Of a stretch of 13,058 nt of DNA, positions 5,637 through 10,988 are shown in pieces. The stretch's first letter is position 1; every line of letters begins with the position of its first letter. A model generated the notes under the pieces. It was not told the DNA's origin. It searched no databases and saw nothing but the letters and a program-made list of their open reading frames with translations. The translations under genes and the position numbers were made by a program. The DNA comes from AC-37 sp036382905 (lineage in GTDB: Bacteria; Actinomycetota; Thermoleophilia; Solirubrobacterales; Thermoleophilaceae), in assembly GCA_036382905.1 (NCBI GenBank), contig DASVPL010000092.1:1-13058 (forward strand), read 5' to 3'.

Positions 5637-5804
5637 ATGACCCACGAGAACATGAAGCCGGGCGACGAGGCTCCCCCCGAGGAGCCGTCGGCCGCGAAGA
5701 ACACCTGCGAGCACTGCGGCGGCACCGGGCAGCACGAGGGCGGCGAGACCTGTCCCGTGTGTCAGGGCACGGGCGAGGTCCAGGAGGCCGTCGGCGGCGG
5801 CTAG
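5637..5804 (+). CDS. 55-residue DnaJ-type zinc-finger protein
   Basis: This is a small gene. It encodes an acidic, proline-rich leader (residues 1-22) followed by two CxxCxGxG knuckles: CEHCGGTG (Cys24, Cys27) and CPVCQGTG (Cys39, Cys42). These are the zinc-binding units of the DnaJ cysteine-rich domain, where four such repeats bind two zincs. One pair here would bind a single zinc. There is no J domain, so it is not a co-chaperone by itself. Small proteins with this motif are often annotated only as molecular-chaperone-like or zinc-finger domain proteins. It starts nine bases after the crotonase gene with a ribosome site across that stop, so it is likely coexpressed. Its TAG stop shares a CTAG with the stop of the convergent DUF2071 gene. 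The cysteine spacing makes a real protein very likely. Confidence 0.85.
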   Translation: MTHENMKPGDEAPPEEPSAAKNTCEHCGGTGQHEGGETCPVCQGTGEVQEAVGGG

Positions 5805-6553
5805 ATCGGCCTGATCCTCCACATCAGCACGTCCTGGCGGCGCGCGAAGTGGAGGAGCGGCTCGCCGGCGAGGTCGAGTCCGACCTGCGCCGTCATGGTG
5901 TTGCGCTCCAGCTCGGCCTCGGCCGGCTGCAGCGGCCACGGCGGGTGATGGATGTCGCCGCGGTGCACGCGGCCGCGGCCGTCGAGCGTGTATAGGCAGT
6001 AGCGCTCGGTGAGGAAGTGCTCGAGCGAGCCGGGCAGCGCATGCCTGACCGGTCCAGACGGGCGGTAGGTCCCCTCGAATGCGGCCTGCGGGCCGTCGGG
6101 CGAGACGCGGTCGGTGCGGTACGCGACGGCGTCACCGCGCGTGGAGGCGGCCATGTCGGCGTGGAAGTAGGGCAGCCGCCAGGCGCGGCGGGCACCGTGC
6201 ACCGCGAGGCGGCTGGCCGCATCGAGGCTGAAGAACCAGATGCCCGGCTTGCCGTCGATGGTCGCGTAGGTGCGCACGTTGCACTCGGGGAAGCTCGACA
6301 CGAGCGGCGGCGGGGGGCCGAGGCGCGGGCGCGAGCCCTCCACCCGGAACGGCGTGATGCCGATCCACGCGCTGCCGTCGAACTCGTCGATCGGGATCTC
6401 GGGGTGGATGACCGGACGCAGCGCGGCGGCGGGCACGCGCCAGTGGGCGAATAGCAGGTCGTGCCAGCTCTGTGCCATGACCCACGGGCGTCCCTCGGGC
6501 ACCGGCCACGGCCGGTGGTCGGTCACCCGCAGCGTCGCTGCCTGCTCTCGCAT
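5801..6553 (-). CDS. DUF2071 / YqjF-like protein
   Basis: The 251-residue protein matches the YqjF-like uncharacterised family. Seen: an opening of RPWVMAQSWHDLLFAHWRVP (22-41), the 'H-P-E-I-P-I-D-E-F-D-G-S-A-W-I-G' segment at 50-65 leading to TPFRV, then FPECNVRTY and PGIWFFSLDA at about 88-112. The C-terminal half includes EHFLTERYCLY and HHPPWPLQPAEAEL, also typical. No transmembrane segment or signal peptide is seen, so it is likely cytoplasmic. The biochemical role of the family is not established. ATG 6553 is given as start; GTG 6565, in frame, would add four residues and is nearer to a TAGCGT box at 6577-6582. The gene is divergent from the GST-like gene. Its stop codon overlaps the stop of the zinc-finger gene. 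Confidence 0.9.
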   Translation of the reverse strand: MREQAATLRVTDHRPWPVPEGRPWVMAQSWHDLLFAHWRVPAAALRPVIHPEIPIDEFDGSAWIGITPFRVEGSRPRLGPPPPLVSSFPECNVRTYATIDGKPGIWFFSLDAASRLAVHGARRAWRLPYFHADMAASTRGDAVAYRTDRVSPDGPQAAFEGTYRPSGPVRHALPGSLEHFLTERYCLYTLDGRGRVHRGDIHHPPWPLQPAEAELERNTMTAQVGLDLAGEPLLHFARRQDVLMWRIRPI

Positions 6554-6576
6554 CCGCTTCAGCACGGTGGCGCCCG

Positions 6577-6582
6577 ACGCTA
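6577..6582 (-). promoter_or_regulatory. Candidate -10 box TAGCGT for the DUF2071 gene
   Basis: Read on the minus strand, TAGCGT fits TANNNT and ends 11 bases before GTG 6565 and 23 bases before ATG 6553. Transcription would begin a few bases ahead of the GTG, giving a very short leader. No clear ribosome site lies before either start. Confidence 0.35.
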
Positions 6583-6621
6583 TCCGTTCGCATGTCACGC
6601 CCGCTGCCCCCGGGCAGGCCG

Positions 6622-6627
6622 TACGAT
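6622..6627 (+). promoter_or_regulatory. Candidate -10 box TACGAT of a leaderless transcript
   Basis: TACGAT fits TANNNT and ends seven bases before the GTG at 6635, the exact spacing expected if the transcript starts at the start codon. No Shine-Dalgarno sequence is present, and no clear -35 is visible. Confidence 0.55.
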
Positions 6628-6634
6628 CCGGGTC

Positions 6635-7378
6635 GTGAAGGTCCGCTTCTACTCGATCCCCGGGTCGCACCCGTCGATGGCGGCGCGGCTGATGCTCGAG
6701 GCGAAGGGCGTGGAGTACAAGCGCACCGACATGCTCTCGCCGTTCCACCGCCCTGTCATGCGCCTCGCGGGATTCCCCGGGAACACGGTGCCGGCCGTGA
6801 ACGCGGACGGTCGCAGGGTCCAGGGCACGCGCGCGATCGCCGAGTGGCTCGACGAGCTGCGACCCGACCCGCCGCTCTTCCCCGCCGACCCCGAGCGCCG
6901 ACGTGCGGTCGAGGAGGCCGAGCGCTGGGGCGACCAGGACCTCCAGGCGCGAACGCGGCGCCTGTCGTGGTGGGCGATGGAGAGGGATCCCTCGGGCGTG
7001 GAGAGCTTCCTCCAGGGAGCGCGGCTGGGGCTGCCGGTGCCGCTGCTGGCCAAGACGGCGCGACCCGCGATCTGGTCGGCCGCGCGCGCCAACCACGTGA
7101 CCGAGGAGGCAGCGCAGGCTGACCTCGCCGCGCTGCCGGCGGCGTTCGACCGCGTCGACGGTTTCATCGCCGACGGCACGATCGGCGGTGAGCAGCTGAA
7201 CGTGGCCGACTTCCAGATCGCCACCTCGATCCGCCTGCTGATGGCATTCGACGACCTGCGCCCGTCGCTCGAAGGGCGTCCCGTGGGGCGGCACGCGCTG
7301 CGCGTCGTGCCGGATTTCCCGGGGCGGATCCCGCCGCTGTTCGACCCGGCGGAGCGAGCGGCGGCGCTGGGCGCGTAG
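6635..7378 (+). CDS. Glutathione S-transferase-like protein
   Basis: The 247-residue protein has two parts. An N-terminal thioredoxin-fold domain (about 1-76) has the strand VRFYSIPGSHPSMAARLMLE and the cis-proline motif NTVPAV (50-55). An all-helical C-terminal domain (about 88-235) carries the N-capping motif NVADFQIATSI at 189-199. These are the two GST domains. In place of the usual E-S before the glycine-binding helix it has GTRAIAEWL, and Ser11/Ser14 near the N-terminus are candidate activating residues. Actinobacteria usually lack glutathione, so the real thiol or ligand may differ. GTG 6635 is chosen because it begins the first beta strand and sits seven bases after a TACGAT box; the longer open frame upstream overlaps the divergent DUF2071 gene. 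Molecular function is inferred only from the fold. Confidence 0.85.
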   Translation: MKVRFYSIPGSHPSMAARLMLEAKGVEYKRTDMLSPFHRPVMRLAGFPGNTVPAVNADGRRVQGTRAIAEWLDELRPDPPLFPADPERRRAVEEAERWGDQDLQARTRRLSWWAMERDPSGVESFLQGARLGLPVPLLAKTARPAIWSAARANHVTEEAAQADLAALPAAFDRVDGFIADGTIGGEQLNVADFQIATSIRLLMAFDDLRPSLEGRPVGRHALRVVPDFPGRIPPLFDPAERAAALGA

Positions 7379-7439
7379 ACCCGGTTCCGACGGGGGTTCA
7401 AGCCAGGGGCGGTTCCGTGCCGATACAGGCCAGGCCCGG
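7379..7439 (+). promoter_or_regulatory. Intergenic leader of the coiled-coil gene, with direct repeat
   Basis: This 61-bp gap follows the GST-like gene. It holds CGGTTCCG twice, at 7382-7389 and 7410-7417 (28 bp apart), plus a third GGTTC at 7395. A GATACAG stretch about 15 bases before the ATG is the only A/T-containing candidate -10. No TANNNT box at leaderless distance and no clear ribosome site are visible, so whether the gene has its own promoter is unclear. Confidence 0.35.
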
Positions 7440-10400
7440 ATGCCCCTGTTCTCCCGCTCACCCAACGACGGCCCCCGCCGGCGGCGCGACGACCGCGCCG
7501 ACGATGCCGCATGGCTGTCGTTCGACGTCGATTCCTTCGAGTTCGTGCCAGCCGGGGGCGGCATCGGGCTGCTGCGACTGAGCGGCCGCTGGTCGGCGGA
7601 TCCGGAGCAGATGGTGGCGCTCCCGATCGAGGTCGAGATCGAGCGTGACGGCGAGGCCGTGCGGCTGGAGGTCATGCCGGACCCGTCCGCGCCCTTCGCC
7701 GTCGGCGCGCCCGGGGGCGAGGAGTGGCGCGGAGCCTTCATGGCGGACGTCGAGCTGGCGGAGGACCGCCGCTCCGATTTCGCGCTCGTGGCCGGTGGCG
7801 AGGTCGTCGCCGCGCTGCCGCGGCCGGGGGACTGGGAGGTTGTGGACGAGGCCATTGAGGCCGTCGCAGCTGACGAAGTCGACGAGGCCGACGAGGCCGC
7901 CGCGAGCCCGGCCCGCAGCGCCGCCGACGTGCTGCCCGAGCTGCTTGCGGCCCTCGACGAGGTGGCGGCGCTGGAGGAGGCCGCCGAGGATCCCCCCTCG
8001 CTCGACCCGGGCGCTGAGGAGCTGACCGCACGGCACCTGGCCGCGCAGGCGGACGCGGAGCGCCGCGCCGACGCGGCCGCCGCCGAGCTCGCCGAGGTCC
8101 AGGCCGAGCTGGCGACCCTTCACGACGCCCTGCACGCCGCCGCCGCCGAGGCCGAGCGCGAGTTCGCGACCCGCGCGGAGCACGACGCGACCCTGGCCGC
8201 CCTCCGGGCGGAGCTCGAGAACGAGCGCGCGACCAACACGCAGATCCAAGTCGCCCTCACCGATGCCCGAGCCGCCGCCGAGCGCGAGCAGGCCACCCAC
8301 GAGGAGATCGAGACCGCCCTCGCCGAGGCCCACGCTTCCGCCGAAGCCGAGCGCACCGCCCGCGAGCAGGCCGACGCCGCCCTCGCCGAGGCCCACGCTT
8401 CCGCCGAAGCCGAGCGCACCGCCCGCGAGGAGGCCGACGCCGCCCTCGCCGAGGCTCGCGCCTCCGCCGAGCGCGAGCAGGCCACCCGCGAGGAGATCGA
8501 GACCGCCCTCGCCGAGCTGCGCACGGAGATCGAGCGCGAGCGTGCCGCGGGCGCCGGTTCGCAGGCGGCCCTGGCTGCACTGCATGCCGAGTTGGAGAGC
8601 CTGCGCCACGCCGAGGAGGAGGCGAGCGCGACGCTCACGGACCTCCAGGCCGAGATCGACCGCGAGCGCACCGCCCGCGCCGAGGCCGAGGAGTCGGTCG
8701 CGGCCGCCGACGCCCATGCGGCTCGCGAGCGCGAGGCCCGCGCCGAGGCCGAGGCAGCCGCCGCGGCCCTCCGCGGCGAGCTCGATGCAGCACTCTCCGC
8801 CGCGACGGAGTCCGACGCGGCCCGCGTCGAGGCCGAGACGGCCGCCGCCGCCCTTCGCGACGAACGCGAAACCGCACTTGCCGCCGCTACCGAGTCCGCC
8901 GCGGCCCTAGCCGAGGCCGACGCCGCGCTCACCGACGCCCGCGTCGAGGCCGACCGCGAGCGTGCCGCACGCGCCGAGGCCGACGCCTCGCTGAGCGACG
9001 CCCGCGCCGAGACGGCCCGCGAGCGGACGCTCCGCGAAGAGGCCGAGGCAACGCTGGCCGAGTCCGGCACGAACCTCGATGACGAGCGCGCCGCACGCGA
9101 GCAGGCCGAGGCCGAGACCACCGCCGCCCGGGAGGAGATCGCCGCCGAGCGCACCGCACGCGAGCAGGCCGAGGCCGCCGCCGCCGCCGCCGCCCGCGAG
9201 GAAATCGCCGCCGAGCGCACCGCACGCGAAGAGGCCGAGGCTGGTGCCGCAGCGATGCGCGAGGAGGTCGCCGCCGAGCGCACCGCACGCGAGCAGGCCG
9301 AGCGTGCCGTCGCCGCCGCCCGTCAGGAGGCCGAAATTGCCAGTGCCGAGCTGCGCGCCGACGCCGAGAACCAGCGTCAGGCCGCCACCGCGGCGGTCGG
9401 TGCCCTCGACGCCCTGCGCGCCGAGTTCGCCACCGAGCGTACCGCACGCGAAGAGGCCGAGGCCGCTCTCACGGAGCTGCGCTCCGAGGTCGGCCGCCAC
9501 CGCGCGGCCACCGAGAACGGCGAGTCCGCTCGCATCAAGCTTCTTGCCGCCGCCGATCAGGAGCGCGATCGTCATCAGGCCGCCGAGTCGGAGCTGCGCG
9601 GCGAGCTCGAGGAGGCACGGCGCGAGCTCGAGGCGACGGCTGCCGAGGCGGCGCGCTCGCGCGCGGCACTGGAGGGCTCGCAGGCAGACCGCGACGCCGC
9701 GCTCCACGATGTACAGGCAGAGCTCGACCGCGTGCGCGCCGACGGCGAGCGACGCGATGCCGAGCACGAGGCGGCTCTGGAGGAACTTCGCACCCGCCTC
9801 GAAGACGAGCGCGCCGAGCACGTCACGGCGGTCGAGACGATGCGTGCCGAGCTCGATCAGGCCCGCTCGGACGACCGCCAGGTCGCCGAGGCGGCGGCTG
9901 CCGCAGAGGCCCTGCGCGCGGAGCTTGCCGCCGCCCGCGCCGAGCACGAGACCACCGTCGAGGCCCTGCGCGCCGAGCTCGCCGAGGCCGGCTCCGAGGA
10001 GGCGGAAGCGGCCGACGAACTGCGCGCCGAGCTCGATCGGGCTCGTGCCGAGCACGAGGCTGCCGCGGACGAGCTGCGCGCCGAACTCGCCGAGCACGCG
10101 ACCACCGTCGAGGCGCTGCGCGCGGAGCTTGCCGAGGCCGGCTCCGAGGAAGCGGCCGCCGCCGACGAGCTGCGCGCGGAGCTTGCCGCCGCCCGCGCCG
10201 AGCACGAGAACACCGTCGAGGCGCTGCGCGCCGAGCTTGCCGAGGCCGTCCCGGCGGAGGACCCGGCAGCCGCCGACGAACTGCGCGCGGAGCTGGATCG
10301 GGCCCGCGCCGAGCTTGCCGCCGCCAGCGCTGAGCATGCCGATGCGCTCGAGGAGCTGCGGGCTGCCCTGGCCGACGCCGACGCTGAGACCGAGCGCCGC

Positions 10401-10988
10401 GTGGCAGGGGAGGCCGCGACCGTCGAGGCCCTCAGGGCCGAGCTCGATGCCGTGGGCGACGAGCGCCGCGCCGGCGAGGACACCACCATCGCCGCCCTGC
10501 GCGAGGAGCACGAGGCCGAGCTGGCCGCCCTCCGCGACGAGCTCGAGCGCGAGCGCGCCGACGCCCGGCGGCAGGTCGACGATCAGGGTGTCGAGATCGA
10601 GGAGCTTCGGACCCGGATCGAGGAGGAGCGCGCCGTCACCGCCGAGGCCGCCGAGAGCGCCACGGGGGAGCAGTCGGACCACGATCTCCCCGCCCTGAGG
10701 AACGAGCTGACGCAGGTGCGCCGCGACCTCGAGATCGAGCGCCGCCGCCGCGTGATCAGCGACGAGGAGCTACGTGTCCACCTCTCGATGGAGCGCCAGC
10801 TCCGCGCCACCATCGCCGGGCCGGACGCCGACTTCGCGGGCACCGACGCCAACCTCATCCGCCGCGTCCGCGCCGCCGAGCAGCGCCGCGACGCCCGGGA
10901 CTCCGCCGACGAGGCCCCCGTGCTCGACACCGAGGACTTCTTCGCGCGCCTCGAGCAGGCCAAGCGGCTGAGCGAGAACCCGGTCTAG
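7440..10988 (+). CDS. Giant (1182-residue) repeat-built coiled-coil protein with N-terminal beta domain
   Basis: The product and family are not recognised. Residues 1-22 are basic. Residues 24-133 look like a compact beta-rich domain (strands such as LSFDVDSFEFVP, GLLRLSGRW, PIEVEIERD, DFALVAGGEVVAALP). An acidic Ala/Glu linker (134-190) follows. From about 192 to 1115 the sequence is nearly continuous Ala/Glu/Arg coiled coil. First come 21-residue units (three heptads, typical core ERTAREEAD), with two 28-residue units and one 22-residue unit, at about 290-635. Later comes a second class built on ELRAELA and AEHETTVEALRAEL (about 820-960). The tail (1116-1182) has a GPDAD break and ends in a short acidic/basic helix. 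No signal peptide, membrane segment or SMC-type ATPase motif is seen, so it is likely cytoplasmic and filament- or scaffold-like. Similarity hits to SMC or myosin would be compositional. It converges on the subtilase gene, sharing CTAG at the stops. Confidence 0.9.
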   Translation: MPLFSRSPNDGPRRRRDDRADDAAWLSFDVDSFEFVPAGGGIGLLRLSGRWSADPEQMVALPIEVEIERDGEAVRLEVMPDPSAPFAVGAPGGEEWRGAFMADVELAEDRRSDFALVAGGEVVAALPRPGDWEVVDEAIEAVAADEVDEADEAAASPARSAADVLPELLAALDEVAALEEAAEDPPSLDPGAEELTARHLAAQADAERRADAAAAELAEVQAELATLHDALHAAAAEAEREFATRAEHDATLAALRAELENERATNTQIQVALTDARAAAEREQATHEEIETALAEAHASAEAERTAREQADAALAEAHASAEAERTAREEADAALAEARASAEREQATREEIETALAELRTEIERERAAGAGSQAALAALHAELESLRHAEEEASATLTDLQAEIDRERTARAEAEESVAAADAHAAREREARAEAEAAAAALRGELDAALSAATESDAARVEAETAAAALRDERETALAAATESAAALAEADAALTDARVEADRERAARAEADASLSDARAETARERTLREEAEATLAESGTNLDDERAAREQAEAETTAAREEIAAERTAREQAEAAAAAAAREEIAAERTAREEAEAGAAAMREEVAAERTAREQAERAVAAARQEAEIASAELRADAENQRQAATAAVGALDALRAEFATERTAREEAEAALTELRSEVGRHRAATENGESARIKLLAAADQERDRHQAAESELRGELEEARRELEATAAEAARSRAALEGSQADRDAALHDVQAELDRVRADGERRDAEHEAALEELRTRLEDERAEHVTAVETMRAELDQARSDDRQVAEAAAAAEALRAELAAARAEHETTVEALRAELAEAGSEEAEAADELRAELDRARAEHEAAADELRAELAEHATTVEALRAELAEAGSEEAAAADELRAELAAARAEHENTVEALRAELAEAVPAEDPAAADELRAELDRARAELAAASAEHADALEELRAALADADAETERRVAGEAATVEALRAELDAVGDERRAGEDTTIAALREEHEAELAALRDELERERADARRQVDDQGVEIEELRTRIEEERAVTAEAAESATGEQSDHDLPALRNELTQVRRDLEIERRRRVISDEELRVHLSMERQLRATIAGPDADFAGTDANLIRRVRAAEQRRDARDSADEAPVLDTEDFFARLEQAKRLSENPV
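8316..8504 (+). repeat. 63-bp tandem repeats, best-conserved copies
   Basis: Units start at 8316, 8379 and 8442, with a degenerate continuation at 8505. Units 8316-8378 and 8379-8441 differ at one base of 63 (CAG against GAG codon). The flanking block at 8280 recurs at 8469, exactly 189 bp away. Each unit encodes 21 residues, three coiled-coil heptads. The near-identity points to recent duplication. Confidence 0.9.
9112..9305 (+). repeat. Second cluster of 63/66-bp coiled-coil repeats with a GCC run
   Basis: The core encoding AAERTARE begins at 9141, 9207 and 9270, so the spacing is 66 then 63 bp. The extra codon lies in a run of seven GCC codons (9174-9194), which gives seven alanines where the flanking units have six residues. 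It looks like triplet slippage that inserted one residue into the heptad pattern. Confidence 0.85.
9893..10316 (+). repeat. Second class of imperfect repeats in the coiled-coil gene
   Basis: Blocks encoding ELRAELAAARAEH, TTVEALRAELAEAGSEE and AAADELRAEL alternate here. A long block beginning at 9921 recurs at 10179 (258 bp, 86 codons), and the 'ACCGTCGAGGC' core occurs near 9953, 10102 and 10212. The spacing is irregular, unlike the 63-bp class, so this part probably grew by separate duplications. Confidence 0.75.

Noticed and set aside
4530..5939. 469-residue minus-strand open frame opposite the crotonase and zinc-finger genes
   Set aside because: A shadow frame: the crotonase gene has oxyanion-hole and catalytic motifs, and the zinc-finger gene has a precise cysteine pattern; the opposite frame shows neither.
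7390..7412. GGTTCAAGCC stretch resembling a tRNA T-arm
   Set aside because: The flanking bases do not form the five-base T stem, and no acceptor or anticodon arm can be drawn around it.
8280..8520. CRISPR-like periodicity in the 63-bp repeats
   Set aside because: The repeats are contiguous without unique spacers, are in frame with a coding sequence and encode regular heptads, so they are coding repeats.
8907..10698. Long open frames in both strands inside the coiled-coil gene (for example 591 residues on the minus strand and 539 on the plus strand)
   Set aside because: They arise because GCC/GAG/CGC-rich repeat codons lack stop codons in other frames. Their translations are low-complexity Gly/Leu/Ala or Pro/Ser/Arg mixtures with no domain signature.
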